Shown in pieces: positions 24,330-34,113 of a stretch of DNA of 64,000 nucleotides. The stretch's first letter is position 1, and the number at the start of each line of letters is the position of its first letter. The position numbers and the translations under genes were made by a program. The notes beneath the pieces were generated by a model. It searched no databases, was not told the origin of the DNA, and saw only the letters and a program-made list of their open reading frames with translations. Source of the stretch: Shinella zoogloeoides (lineage in GTDB: Bacteria > Pseudomonadota > Alphaproteobacteria > Rhizobiales > Rhizobiaceae). Location: contig NZ_CP131130.1 of the NCBI RefSeq assembly GCF_033705735.1, forward strand, positions 1,677,001 through 1,741,000, read 5' to 3'.

Positions 24330-25793
24330 TTAATCAGCCGCGCCGAGAAGACCTTCGAGCCAGCGGCGGTCGAGGACGACCTCCAGCTCGGCCGCGACGC
24401 CATCGAGCGCCGCATCGACACTCGCGCGGTAATCGAACCCGCCGCCCGCGATGCCGAAATCGGCGAGCAGCCGCGCCCGGTAGGCGTCGCTGGAGAGCAG
24501 CCCGTGCAGATAAGTGCCCATCACCCGGCCATCGGCAGAGAGCGCGCCGTCCGGCCGCCCGTCGATGCTGACGGCGGGACGCAGCGCATCCGGCCCCGTC
24601 GTGCAGCCGAGATGGATCTCGTAGCCTTCCAGCGGCACGTCATATTGCAGCGAACGGGCGGCGCTGTTGCGCACGGTCTTTTCCGGCGCCATTTCCGTCT
24701 CGACGGCAAGCAGGCCGAGCCCGGCCACCTCCCGCTCGCCGCCCTCGATGCCGAGCGGATCGGTGACGCGCTCGCCGAGCATCTGGTAGCCGCCGCAGAT
24801 GCCGATGACGCGGCCGCCGCGCCGCATGTGGAGGGCGAGGTCGCGGTCCCAGCCGGCGGCGCGGAAGGCGCGAAGGTCCGAAATGGTGGATTTCGATCCC
24901 GGTAGCACGACGAGGCCGGCATCGGCCGGCAGCGGCTCGCCCGGCCGGACGAAGACGAGATCGACCTGCGGCTCGGCCTTCAGCGGATCGAGATCGTCGA
25001 AATTGGCGATGCGCGGCAGGACGGGCACGGCGACCTTCAAGGCCCCCGTCCCGCTCCGCGCAAGCCGTTCCAGCACGACGGAATCCTCCGCCGGCAGCCT
25101 GCCGGCCTCCTTCAGCCACGGCACGACGCCGAAGCACGGCCAACCCGTGAAGCGCCCGATCTCGGCGATGCCGCTGTCGAAGAGCGTCACATCCCCGCGG
25201 AACTTGTTGATGAGATAGCCGGTGACCATGCGCCGGTCCTCCTCCGGCAGGATGGCATGAGTTCCGACCAGCGAGGCGATGACACCGCCGCGGTCGATAT
25301 CGCCGACCAGCACGACCGGCACGCCGGCACGCGTGGCAAAGCCCATATTGGCGATATCCCCGGCGCGCAGGTTGATCTCCGCCGGAGAGCCCGCCCCCTC
25401 GACGACGACGAGGTCCGCGCCCGCGCAAACCGTTTCGAAGCTTTCCAGCACCGCGCCCATCAGCTTCGGCTTCAGCACCTGATAGCCCCGCCCCTTCGCC
25501 TGTCCGAACACCTTGCCCTGCACGACGATCTGGCTGCCGGTCTCCGACTGGGGTTTGAGGAGGACCGGGTTCATGTGGACGGAGGACGGCACGCACGCGG
25601 CGAGCGATTGCAGCCATTGGGCGCGGCCGATCTCGCCGCCATCGGCCGACACGGCGGCATTGTTGGACATGTTCTGCGGCTTGAAGGGACGCACCTTCAG
25701 CCCGCGGTTGGCGGCGATGCGGCAGAGGCCCGCCACCAATACCGTTTTTCCGACATCGGAGCCGGTGCCCTGCAGCATGATCGTCCTGGTCAT
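24330..25793 (-). CDS. cobQ: Cobyric acid synthase CobQ
   Basis: A 487-aa glutamine-dependent amidotransferase that amidates side chains b, d, e and g of adenosylcobyrinic acid a,c-diamide. The N-terminal P-loop is [12 protein letters not shown], with [24 protein letters not shown] typical of CobQ. The glutaminase nucleophile is in [10 protein letters not shown], with the His-containing MGTYLHGLL near the C-terminus. The ATG at 25793 fits the family N-terminus; the upstream extension to 25865 does not. It is monocistronic here, separated from the other cob runs. Confidence 0.95.
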   Translation of the reverse strand: MTRTIMLQGTGSDVGKTVLVAGLCRIAANRGLKVRPFKPQNMSNNAAVSADGGEIGRAQWLQSLAACVPSSVHMNPVLLKPQSETGSQIVVQGKVFGQAKGRGYQVLKPKLMGAVLESFETVCAGADLVVVEGAGSPAEINLRAGDIANMGFATRAGVPVVLVGDIDRGGVIASLVGTHAILPEEDRRMVTGYLINKFRGDVTLFDSGIAEIGRFTGWPCFGVVPWLKEAGRLPAEDSVVLERLARSGTGALKVAVPVLPRIANFDDLDPLKAEPQVDLVFVRPGEPLPADAGLVVLPGSKSTISDLRAFRAAGWDRDLALHMRRGGRVIGICGGYQMLGERVTDPLGIEGGEREVAGLGLLAVETEMAPEKTVRNSAARSLQYDVPLEGYEIHLGCTTGPDALRPAVSIDGRPDGALSADGRVMGTYLHGLLSSDAYRARLLADFGIAGGGFDYRASVDAALDGVAAELEVVLDRRWLEGLLGAAD

Positions 25794-26038
25794 GGCGTCC
25801 TTCCAACACTCCCTTTTGCCGCCGGAAAAGCCTGATTTACCGCAATATTGCCGCAATCCGGCCATGCCACCCCGGCTTTATTCGCACGGCCCCGCCATGC
25901 GTTTCGAGCATGCCTGCCTTGATATCCTGTATGCGACATTTTGCGCCGTCGGCGATGGTGACTTTTCCCGCGTTCGAGCCTATATCCAATATATCGCACA
26001 GCCGAGGCAAGTGGCTTCGGGTTTCAAGGATCAAGTCC

Positions 26039-26182
26039 ATGCTGTATATCTTCAGCAAGCCGAATTTCGTTCAGATCGCCTGGAATGGCCAAGCCCCCAG
26101 AAGCGAATCCCGCGTGCGCAACGTCGTCATGGACGCGCCGCTCGGCCCGCTCGGCGTCATCCGCACCGGCAACGTCGGCTGA
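26039..26182 (+). CDS. Small conserved-looking hypothetical protein (47 aa)
   Basis: A short frame begins at an ATG preceded by CAAGGATCAAGTCC, a good Shine-Dalgarno, and ends with TGA at 26182. Codon choice has high GC at third positions like neighbouring genes. A plausible intrinsic terminator follows at 26219-26249. The 47 residues are basic, with aromatic residues at the N-terminus (MLYIFSKPNFVQIAWNG) and PLGPLGVIRTGNVG at the C-terminus. There are no transmembrane segment and no recognised domain. A 73-codon minus-strand frame overlaps it but has no comparable initiation or termination signals. Function unknown. Confidence 0.55.
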   Translation: MLYIFSKPNFVQIAWNGQAPRSESRVRNVVMDAPLGPLGVIRTGNVG

Positions 26183-26779
26183 TCCCTTCGAGCCACCGTC
26201 AGGTCCGCCCGCATCCCGCGTCGCCTTTCCCCGGAAGGCGGCGTTTTTTATTGCCCTGAAATGGCGAAAGCCGTGCATCCCGGAAGGATGCACGGCTTGC
26301 CAAAATACGCATGGCGGCTTCGACAAAAACGCATCGAAGCCCAGGCACCCCGGTACGCAAAACCTTTCCGGAGCAGGCGGCGGTGTCCCCCGCCGTGACA
26401 ACACCAATAGCGGCACATCGTTACCGGACCGTTATCGGGACCTTAAGCAATGGTGAATCGCGAACTTTTTCGGGTGATTTCGAAAAATTCCCGCCCGGCG
26501 GGCCGCTGGCGCCATCCTCGGGCCGCTTGCGAGGTGCAGGAGGTTGATTTCTCAATAGGAACCCGTAGGCTTGTCGGGTGACGCACGAAGACGGGCGCCG
26601 GCAGCAGGGTTCCGGCGGCAAACATAAAAAGCGCGGCGTCACCGCAACAGGCAGACCGGCTCACCGATAGCGCCGTGCTTTCCTGTCGGGCAAAACGTTC
26701 GGGCAGTCGGGACCACGCAGTAACCTGCGCTGCCATCCGGATCGATCGCTGCATGCCGAGACTGGGAGGTCTCCAGCCC
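26183..26779. other. 597-bp gene-poor interval upstream of the betaine-binding protein
   Basis: Besides the terminator at 26219-26249, it holds a 12-bp perfect hairpin (26269-26280 with 26286-26297, AGCCGTGCATCC and complement). That hairpin lacks a T run, so it may be a processing or REP-like structure. The remaining 480 bp up to the ATG at 26780 contains no coding frame I can support and no riboswitch I recognise. The region 26440-26660 shows several short dyads and an AGGAGG-like string that may belong to the leader of the downstream gene. Confidence 0.5.
26219..26249 (+). terminator. Intrinsic terminator after the 47-aa gene
   Basis: CGCCTT (26222-26227) pairs with AAGGCG (26235-26240) across a 7-nt loop, followed by GCG and six T residues. 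Confidence 0.7.
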
Positions 26780-27778
26780 ATGAAGAAGCTCCTCGCCGCC
26801 GCCTTGCTTGCCGCCGGACTCTGCGGCCTTGCCGGTCCGGCCCGGGCGGCGGAATGCGGCGCGGTCTCCATCGCCGAAATGAACTGGGCCTCGGCCGGCA
26901 TCGCCGCCCATCTCGACAGGTTCATCCTCGAAAAGGGATATGGCTGCACTGTAACCCTGGTGGCGGGCGACACCATGTCGACCTTCACCTCGATGAACGA
27001 GAAGGGCGAGCCGGACCTTGCACCCGAAATGTGGGTGAATGCCGTGCGCACGCCGCTCGACAAGGCGATTGCCGAAGGTCGGCTGATGCAGCTTGCCCCT
27101 CTCCTTTCCGAAGGCGGCGTCGAGGGCTGGTGGATCCCGAAATTCATCGCGGACGACAATTCGGACATCAGGACGGTGCAGGACGCGCTGAAGCATCCCG
27201 AGCTCTTCCCCGATACGCAGGACCCGTCGAAGGCAGCGATCCACAATTGCCCGGCGGGCTGGAACTGCCAGGTCACGACCGACAACCTCTACCGCGCGCT
27301 CGGCGCCGACAGGCTCGGCTTCCGCCTCGTCGAGACGGACTCCGCCGCCGGCCTCGATGGCTCCATCGCCGATGCCTTCGAAAAGAAGACCGGCTGGCTC
27401 GGCTACTACTGGGCGCCGACCGCGATCCTCGGCAAGTACCAGATGGTCAAGCTCTCCTTCGGCGTCGAATTCGACAAGGCCGAATGGGACAGCTGCACGG
27501 CGGTGCCGGCCTGCCCTCATCCAAAGGTCAACTCCTACCCGACCTCGGACGTCTTCACCGTCGCCACGAAGGACTTCGCCGAAAAGGCGGGTGGGGCGAT
27601 GGACTACATGAAAGTCCGCCAGTGGGACAACGGTACCGTCGCCAAGGTGCTCGCCTGGATGGAGGAGAACCATGCCTCCACGGAAGACGCCGCGAAGTAC
27701 TTCCTCGAGACCTTCCCGGAGATCTGGACCCCATGGGTCGCGCCCGACATCGCCGGCAAGGTCAAGGCCGCGCTTTGA
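26780..27778 (+). CDS. Glycine betaine/choline-type ABC transporter, periplasmic binding protein
   Basis: A 332-aa OpuAC/ProX-type binding protein. A signal peptide covers residues 1-23 (cleavage after GPARA). WASAGIAAHLDRFIL, PDLAPEMWVN, GWWIPKFIADD and KTGWLGYYWAPTAIL carry the tryptophans and tyrosines expected for a quaternary-ammonium cage. Two nearby cysteines (HNCPAGWNCQ) may form a disulphide. GGGAGG precedes the ATG at 26780. The start codon fits the signal peptide; the frame is open further upstream without support. The matching ATPase is 390 bp downstream, but the expected permease gene is absent between them. Confidence 0.9.
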   Translation: MKKLLAAALLAAGLCGLAGPARAAECGAVSIAEMNWASAGIAAHLDRFILEKGYGCTVTLVAGDTMSTFTSMNEKGEPDLAPEMWVNAVRTPLDKAIAEGRLMQLAPLLSEGGVEGWWIPKFIADDNSDIRTVQDALKHPELFPDTQDPSKAAIHNCPAGWNCQVTTDNLYRALGADRLGFRLVETDSAAGLDGSIADAFEKKTGWLGYYWAPTAILGKYQMVKLSFGVEFDKAEWDSCTAVPACPHPKVNSYPTSDVFTVATKDFAEKAGGAMDYMKVRQWDNGTVAKVLAWMEENHASTEDAAKYFLETFPEIWTPWVAPDIAGKVKAAL

Positions 27779-28168
27779 ACACAGCCGCGGGCTCCGATGC
27801 GCGTCAGGAAACCGAAGAGGTCGCAAATAGCACAATATGAACCCGCGGTTCATGCAATGAAGAAGAGGCAAGCCGGGAACCATAAGAAGAATATCCCGCG
27901 CGCGCCGTTCCGTTCGCAAGGTCATCGCGCCCTGCGGTACGGGGCAGTCACTGCCGGAGAAGAGGGGAAACGGATGGCAGGCCTGCGCGAAGCATCGCCA
28001 GACTTACTTTGCAGATTTTCAGCCTTTCGCGACGCCCGCTTCCGCGCGGCGGACATCATCCAAGGACGGATATCCGCGGGCGCTTCGCGCGCGTGGTCAT
28101 CGCCATCATTTTCGACCGCCGCAGCCATTCCCACGGCGCGCGGCGCCAGAAGCACTGGGAGATAATTC
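27779..28168. other. 390-bp gap where an ABC permease gene would be expected
   Basis: No full-length membrane protein is encoded on either strand. The last ~35 codons look like the tail of a permease (see 28069-28176). A 64-codon frame from an ATG at 27974, preceded by GAGGGGAAACGG, resembles no transporter and reads in a different frame from the remnant. Confidence 0.6.
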
Positions 28169-28176
28169 ATGGTTAG
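28069..28176 (+). pseudogene. C-terminal remnant of an ABC permease (ProW/ChoW type)
   Basis: In the frame ending with TAG at 28174-28176, the translation reads RFARVVIAIIFDRR followed by a basic tail ending RRQKHWEIIHG. This resembles the end of betaine/choline permeases, where a last membrane helix is followed by a DR motif and a charged tail, and it overlaps the ATPase start by 8 bp as operon permeases often do. Upstream of about 28069 the similarity ends. The start of the remnant is approximate and the homology is from memory of the family. Confidence 0.45.
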
Positions 28177-29212
28177 TCATGCAATCGAGGTCCGCAATCT
28201 CTACAAGATCTTCGGGCCGCGCGGCAGCGATTACGTCGACGCCGTGAAGAACGGCCTCGGCAAGGCCGAGCTGAACCAGAAATACGGCCACGTCCTCGGC
28301 CTTCGCGACATCAACATCTCCATGCCGGCGGGCGGCATCATGGTGGTCATGGGCCTTTCCGGCTCGGGCAAGTCGACGCTGATCCGCCACATCAACCGCC
28401 TGATCGACCCGACGGCCGGCGAAGTGCTCTATGACGGCGTCGACGTCTGTCGGATGAACGAGAGCGACCTGCGCCAGTTCCGCCGCCACAAGACGGCGAT
28501 GGTCTTCCAGAAATTCGCGCTGCTGCCGCACCGCACCGTTCTGGAAAACACCGTCTATGGCCTGGAGATCCAAGGCGTCGCCGCCGCCGAGCGGGAAAAA
28601 CGCGCCGGGGAATGGATCGCCCGCGTCGGCCTTGCCGGCTTCGAAAACCACTATCCGAACCAGCTTTCGGGCGGCATGCAGCAGCGCGTCGGCCTTGCCC
28701 GCGCGCTGACCAACGACGCCGACATCCTCCTGATGGACGAAGCCTATTCGGCGCTCGACCCGCTGATCCGCGTCGACATGCAGACCGTCCTTCTCGACCT
28801 CCAGAAGGAATTGAAGAAGACCGTCGTCTTCATCACCCACGACCTCGACGAGGCGCTCCGCCTCGGCGACAAGATCGCGATCCTGCGCGACGGCATGGTC
28901 GTGCAGCAGGGCACCGGGCAGGAAATCGTGCTGAACCCGGCGGACGAATACATCACCGCCTTCGTCAAGGAAGTGAACCGCGGCCGCGTGGTCAATGTCG
29001 AGACGATCATGGCGCCGCTTTCCGGCAATCCGGAAGGCATGCCGCTTGCCAAGGGCACCGTGCTCGAAACCGCCGCCCGCGCCATGACCGCCGCCAACCA
29101 GACGCTCGCCCATGTGGTGGACGAAGCCGGCCGGCCGATCGGCGCGCTCAGCATCAGCACGATCATCGCCGCCATGGTGACGCAGACGAGCCACGAGACC
29201 AAAGCCGCCTGA
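28169..29212 (+). CDS. Glycine betaine/choline-type ABC transporter ATP-binding protein
   Basis: A 347-aa ProV/OpuAA-type ATPase. Walker A is GLSGSGKST, the signature is LSGGMQQRVGLARAL, Walker B is ILLMDEAYSALDP and the switch His is in FITHDLDEA. The C-terminal ~80 residues lack an obvious full CBS pair; the family usually has two CBS modules or a short regulatory tail. It would energise uptake with the binding protein upstream, but no intact permease lies in the operon. A strong terminator follows at 29239-29261. Confidence 0.92.
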   Translation: MVSHAIEVRNLYKIFGPRGSDYVDAVKNGLGKAELNQKYGHVLGLRDINISMPAGGIMVVMGLSGSGKSTLIRHINRLIDPTAGEVLYDGVDVCRMNESDLRQFRRHKTAMVFQKFALLPHRTVLENTVYGLEIQGVAAAEREKRAGEWIARVGLAGFENHYPNQLSGGMQQRVGLARALTNDADILLMDEAYSALDPLIRVDMQTVLLDLQKELKKTVVFITHDLDEALRLGDKIAILRDGMVVQQGTGQEIVLNPADEYITAFVKEVNRGRVVNVETIMAPLSGNPEGMPLAKGTVLETAARAMTAANQTLAHVVDEAGRPIGALSISTIIAAMVTQTSHETKAA

Positions 29213-29238
29213 AGTCCGGGGAATACCGAATACGACAA

Positions 29239-29261
29239 GGGCGCCGAACGGCGCCCTTTTT
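29239..29261 (+). terminator. Intrinsic terminator after the ABC ATPase gene
   Basis: GGGCGCC-GAAC-GGCGCCC forms a 7-bp perfect stem with a tetraloop, followed by TTTTT. Confidence 0.9.
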
Positions 29262-29285
29262 CGTTCCGGCGTTCAGCGGTCCGCC

Positions 29286-30419
29286 TCAGCCCTCGGCCAG
29301 GAATTCCCGCCACGCCGCAAGTCCCGCATCGATATTGCGGCGCCCGACGCCGACGCGGAAACGGTCCATCGGCACGGGCAGCAGGTCGGAGACGAAGAGG
29401 CTGGAGGGCAGAAGCAGGACGCCCTTCTCCTCGACCAGCCGCCGGCAATGCTCCTCCACGCCGTCCCTGCCGAGATAGCGGGCAAAGGCGACGCAGCCGC
29501 CATCGGGCCGCGTCCACTCGTAGCGATCCGGATGGTCGGCGAAGAAGGCGTCGAGCTTTTCCATGTTTTCCGCGCAGAGGGCGCGAAGCCGGGCGAAGAT
29601 CGTCTCGCGCGCCTTGATCGCGATGCCGGCAAGCACCTCCGAGGGACGCGCGTTGCAGATGGAGAGGTAGTGCTTCATCCTTTCCATGCGCGACAGCAGC
29701 GCGCGGTCGCGGCTGGCGATCCAGCCGATGCGCAGGCCCGGCAGGCCGTAGGCCTTCGACATCACGTTGAGCGAAATGCCCTTGTCGAAGAGGTCCGCCG
29801 CCTGCGGCAGGCGCTTTGCCGCATCGATCTCCAGCCCGCGATAGACCTCGTCGGAAAAGAGATGGATGCCGCGCTCGGCGCAGAGATCGGCCAGCGCGCG
29901 GAAAATATCCTGATCGGCGATCGCGCCTGTCGGATTGTTCGGGAAGTTGACGGCGATGACCTTGGTTTCCGGGCGCAGGGCCGCGCGCAGCTCATCGAGA
30001 TCGAGCTGCCAGCGGTTCTCCGGCCGCAGCGCGACGCCCGTGACATTGCGGGTGATGGTGACTGGCATCGTCTCCATCGACTGGTAGTTCGGCACGGTGA
30101 CGATGGCATGGTCGCCCGGCCCGAGCAGGGCCAGCATGGCGCAATAGAGCCCCTCCTCCGCCCCGGCGAAGGTGAGGATATCGGCGTCCGAAAGCGTCTC
30201 GTAGGTCGAGGCGATGGTATCGCGCAGCGCCGGCGCGCCCCAGGTCTCGGTATAGCCGAGCGAGACCCGGTCCCAGGCATCGAGGTCTTCGGGGCCGGCG
30301 AGCGCCAGCAGGTCCGACATGCGCATGGTCTCGGCGTCACTCGCCGTCATGTGGTGGCGAGCCTTGAATTCCCAGCGCGAGAAATGGGTTTCGAGGCGGA
30401 AATCCGGCAGCGTGGTCAC
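29286..30419 (-). CDS. Pyridoxal-phosphate aminotransferase (class I/II)
   Basis: A 377-aa fold-type I PLP enzyme. The PLP lysine lies in LNVMSKAYGLPGLRIGW, with NFPNNPTGAI and SDEVYRGLE as cofactor-site motifs and a C-terminal RVGVG containing the substrate-carboxylate arginine. The specific amino donor is not readable. The start is GTG at 30419, overlapping the stop of the PAS/HTH regulator (GTGA), so the two are co-translated. The longer open frame continues into that regulator in another frame and is not used. The regulator probably controls this gene. Confidence 0.87.
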   Translation of the reverse strand: MTTLPDFRLETHFSRWEFKARHHMTASDAETMRMSDLLALAGPEDLDAWDRVSLGYTETWGAPALRDTIASTYETLSDADILTFAGAEEGLYCAMLALLGPGDHAIVTVPNYQSMETMPVTITRNVTGVALRPENRWQLDLDELRAALRPETKVIAVNFPNNPTGAIADQDIFRALADLCAERGIHLFSDEVYRGLEIDAAKRLPQAADLFDKGISLNVMSKAYGLPGLRIGWIASRDRALLSRMERMKHYLSICNARPSEVLAGIAIKARETIFARLRALCAENMEKLDAFFADHPDRYEWTRPDGGCVAFARYLGRDGVEEHCRRLVEEKGVLLLPSSLFVSDLLPVPMDRFRVGVGRRNIDAGLAAWREFLAEG

Positions 30420-31063
30420 GAGATGTTGTCCTTCTTGTTCTGGCGCCGGGCGTCGGCGAGATAGTTGTAGATCGAGGCGCGCGAGGCGCCCATGAGGCCG
30501 GCGAGATGATCGACGGCGTTGCGGGTCTGGAACAGGCCGCGCCGGTCGAGCTCGGCGACGAGCGCCACCCGGTCGCCCTTGCGCATCGCCGTCAGGGCTA
30601 GACCGCGGGTGCGCAGCCAGTCGTGCAACGCGGTGTTGATCTCCTCCCGCCAGTCGCCGGCAAAGAGCGAGGGCGGCCGCGGCGCGATAGCGCCGGTGAA
30701 AGCCGCCAGCAGCTTGGCCGCGGCCTCGAAATGCGAAACGTCCATGTTGATGCACAGAAGGCCGACGGCCTGGCCGAAATCGTCCTTCAGCACCGCCGTC
30801 ACGGATTTGAGGCGCCGTCCATCCTCGCCGGTCTTTTCATAGGGCCCGTAGACGCCGCCCTCGCCCGCCTGGTCGAGCTCGTCCTCGACAAGTGATTCGG
30901 AACCCGGCTTGCGGCCGGAAAAGGCATTCCAGATGCCAGCGATAAGCCCCGTTTCGAGGTCGTGCAGCACGACTTCGGCATGGGGATAGAAGAGCGTGGA
31001 GATGGCCGCGGCAGTCGCGGCATGGTGGCGCAGAAGCGCATCGGCATTTGCTGTATCGAACAT
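30416..31063 (-). CDS. YheO-type PAS-like / HTH transcriptional regulator
   Basis: A 215-aa protein. Residues 10-120 form a YheO-like PAS domain (FYPHAEVVLHDLETG near 25-39, GLLCINMDVSHFE near 102). Residues about 160-212 form an HTH_22-type DNA-binding domain (LVAELDRRGLFQTRNAVDHLAGLMGASRASIYNYL region). Relatives include DauR and YheO, some of which sense amino acids or nucleobases. The ATG at 31063 is preferred over an in-frame TTG four codons upstream. The aminotransferase overlaps its end. Two dyads in the divergent promoter (31075-31117) are candidate operators. Confidence 0.85.
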   Translation of the reverse strand: MFDTANADALLRHHAATAAAISTLFYPHAEVVLHDLETGLIAGIWNAFSGRKPGSESLVEDELDQAGEGGVYGPYEKTGEDGRRLKSVTAVLKDDFGQAVGLLCINMDVSHFEAAAKLLAAFTGAIAPRPPSLFAGDWREEINTALHDWLRTRGLALTAMRKGDRVALVAELDRRGLFQTRNAVDHLAGLMGASRASIYNYLADARRQNKKDNIS

Positions 31064-31074
31064 GGCGACAAACA

Positions 31075-31117
31075 ATCCAATATTGGATGATTTGTCAATA
31101 TTGGATTTTCAATCCAA
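31075..31117. promoter_or_regulatory. Candidate operator dyads upstream of the PAS/HTH regulator
   Basis: ATCCAATATTGGAT (31075-31088) is a perfect 14-bp palindrome. A second dyad, TTGGATT-TTC-AATCCAA, covers 31101-31117, and CAATATTGGAT recurs at 31096-31106. They begin 11 bp upstream of the regulator ATG, between divergent genes, which fits autoregulation. Confidence 0.6.
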
Positions 31118-31190
31118 TTCCGCCTTCCCCGCTTGCGGGCCGGTCGGGTGCGTCCTATTCCCAAGGGGCGAACGATTCCAGGGGGACACC

Positions 31191-31538
31191 ATGAACGCCG
31201 ATCTTGCAGCCTTTCCGGACCGGGAAACCGTCGCCGACAAGCTTGGCACGCTCGGCGAGGCAGACCAGGCCTATCTCGCCCTCCTGATGGAAAACCCGCA
31301 ACAGGACGAGAACCTGCTCGAAGGCCTGGACCTCTATCTCAACCGCGCCGCGACCGCCCGCTTCCTCAATTCGCTGAAGCTGGAAAAGCTCGGCGAATGG
31401 CTTGGCGAGGCGGCGCCCGCGCGCCTGCAGATAAGGCTCATGGAAGCGGCCCGCTCCAGCCAGCACGCGGCCTACGGCGCCTTCCGCACCGGCCTCACGC
31501 GCTCCGGCGGCCTCGAGCGCGCCTATCCGAAAGCCTGA
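31191..31538 (+). CDS. Hypothetical protein, 115 aa
   Basis: The ATG at 31191 is preceded by AGGGGGACACC. The protein is mostly helical and soluble (LGEADQAYLALLMENPQQD near 24-42, YLNRAATARFLNSLKLEKLG near 52-71), without signal peptide, cysteines or a domain I recognise. It is divergent from the PAS/HTH regulator and may share its operator region. Its last 16 bp overlap the 3' end of the convergent LysR gene. Function unknown. Confidence 0.7.
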   Translation: MNADLAAFPDRETVADKLGTLGEADQAYLALLMENPQQDENLLEGLDLYLNRAATARFLNSLKLEKLGEWLGEAAPARLQIRLMEAARSSQHAAYGAFRTGLTRSGGLERAYPKA

Positions 31539-32407
31539 TCGCCCGTGGCCGCGAGCGGCCCGAAGGATTTGCGAATCATGTCCGCCATGCCCTCGATGGC
31601 CGGCCCGCCGCGGCGCGGATTGCGCTTGAGGATGACGCGGGAGGAATCGATCGGCGGAAAACCGTCCGCGATCGTCAGCTCCCGCGCGCCGGGCGGAATG
31701 TTGCTGCGCGAGAGCGGCGCGATGGAGAGCCCGCTGGTCACGGCCGAGCGCAGGCCGCCGCTCGTATCGCAGGTATAGGCGATGCGATAGGGGATGGTGT
31801 GCCGCTCGAGCGAGCGGAGCGCAAAGTCCCGGCACCAGCTTGAGCGCCAGTAGACCGCCACCGGCACCGGCCGTTCCACATGCCGGTCATGCGTGACCGA
31901 GGCCACCCAGACGGTGGGATCGACCGCCAGCAGTTCGCCCGAGATCCCGTCGCACCAGTCGAAGATGATGGCAAGGTCCAGCTGATCCGCTTCGAGCGCC
32001 GCCAATTGCTGCGCGGTATAACCGCAAAGCACCGTCACTTCGATATTGGGATGGATTTCGGCGAAGGCGGCCAGCGCGTTCGGCAGGACCGTCTGGTTGT
32101 ATTCCTCCGGAATACCGACGCGCACGGGCCCGTCGAGCGGCGCCGTCCGCATGACCGCCGTCGTCTCGTCGACGAGCCCGACGATGCGCCGCGCATAGGG
32201 CAGCAGCCGCTTGCCCTCCGGCGTCAGCGAAACGCCGCGCGGACCGCGCTCGAACAGCACGGCGCCGACCGAATCCTCCAGCTTGCGCACCTGCATGCTG
32301 ACCGCCGACTGGGTCCGCGCCAGCCTTTCCGCCGCATGGGTGACATTACCGGCCTGCGCGACGGCGACGAAGATGCGCAGGAGATCGCTTTCAAGGGGTG
32401 GATACAT
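31523..32407 (-). CDS. LysR-family transcriptional regulator (1)
   Basis: A 294-aa LysR regulator. The winged HTH covers residues 5-62 (LLRIFVAVAQAGNVTHAAERL, then TQSAVSMQVRKLED). A substrate-binding domain follows from about residue 92 (VRVGIPEEYNQTVLPNAL). The start at 32407 gives the usual family N-terminus (MYPPLESDLLRIF); the longer upstream frame lacks it. Residue pattern QSAVSMQ resembles the LrhA/PecT branch. It is divergent from a DUF1127 gene, the same arrangement as the second LysR at 39688-40605. Confidence 0.9.
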   Translation of the reverse strand: MYPPLESDLLRIFVAVAQAGNVTHAAERLARTQSAVSMQVRKLEDSVGAVLFERGPRGVSLTPEGKRLLPYARRIVGLVDETTAVMRTAPLDGPVRVGIPEEYNQTVLPNALAAFAEIHPNIEVTVLCGYTAQQLAALEADQLDLAIIFDWCDGISGELLAVDPTVWVASVTHDRHVERPVPVAVYWRSSWCRDFALRSLERHTIPYRIAYTCDTSGGLRSAVTSGLSIAPLSRSNIPPGARELTIADGFPPIDSSRVILKRNPRRGGPAIEGMADMIRKSFGPLAATGDQAFG

Positions 32408-32446
32408 GACGCACCATCGCTTTTCCTGATACCTGCCATCATCGCT

Positions 32447-32460
32447 ATTCGTTTGTGAAA
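32447..32460. promoter_or_regulatory. Motif shared upstream of DUF1127 genes, copy 1
   Basis: ATTCGTTTGTGAAA lies in the divergent LysR-DUF1127 gap. Its first nine bases match the motif at 40956-40969, and TTCGTTTG is also found at 40651-40666. Confidence 0.45.
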
Positions 32461-32507
32461 TGTCTATCGCCTTGCTTGACTGATGCACAGAACGAAGGGC
32501 AACGGCC

Positions 32508-32813
32508 ATGGGCATCCTGAAAAAAGCGCTGGAAAGACTGAGAGAATGGCGTCAACGGCAGGCGGAGCGGGAGGCCTTGCGGCTGCTCGTCGCCCGCAGG
32601 GACCGGCGCTTGCTGCGCGATGCCGGACTGAACCTGATCGAGGCGGAAAACGACGTCCTGCGCTGCGAGCCCCTGCCGCAAACGAAGGAAAGGCGCTGGA
32701 CCGCCCCCCTCATCCGCCTGCTGCCGCCCTCTCCCCGCAAGCGAGACGCAAGGGATGGGGCAAGCGCATCTGCGAGCAAGTCAGGCAAGGAGCGGGAAAA
32801 GCCCGCCGCATAA
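32508..32813 (+). CDS. DUF1127 (YjiS-like) small protein with a repeat-derived C-terminal extension
   Basis: A 101-aa basic protein. Residues 1-55 carry the DUF1127 pattern: a basic helix (LKKALERLREWRQRQAE) then LRLLVARRDRRLLRDAGLNLIEAEND, a variant of the usual 'L..L.DR.LRDIGL' text. DUF1127 proteins are normally 45-72 aa. Here residues from about 64 onward (APLIRLLPPSPRKRDARDG) are encoded by DNA matching the palindromic repeat arm found elsewhere in this window, so the C-terminus appears to be acquired. Divergent from LysR (1). In Agrobacterium and Brucella such proteins influence metabolism and are controlled by LysR regulators. Confidence 0.75.
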   Translation: MGILKKALERLREWRQRQAEREALRLLVARRDRRLLRDAGLNLIEAENDVLRCEPLPQTKERRWTAPLIRLLPPSPRKRDARDGASASASKSGKEREKPAA

Positions 32814-34097
<1,284 letters not shown>

Positions 34098-34113
34098 CAA
34101 CAAAGACAGTCGC

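Noticed and set aside
26440..26760. Possible glycine-type or SAM-II riboswitch before the betaine-binding protein
   Set aside because: Only short dyads and a GCGCGG string match; the ordered conserved elements of those families are not present.
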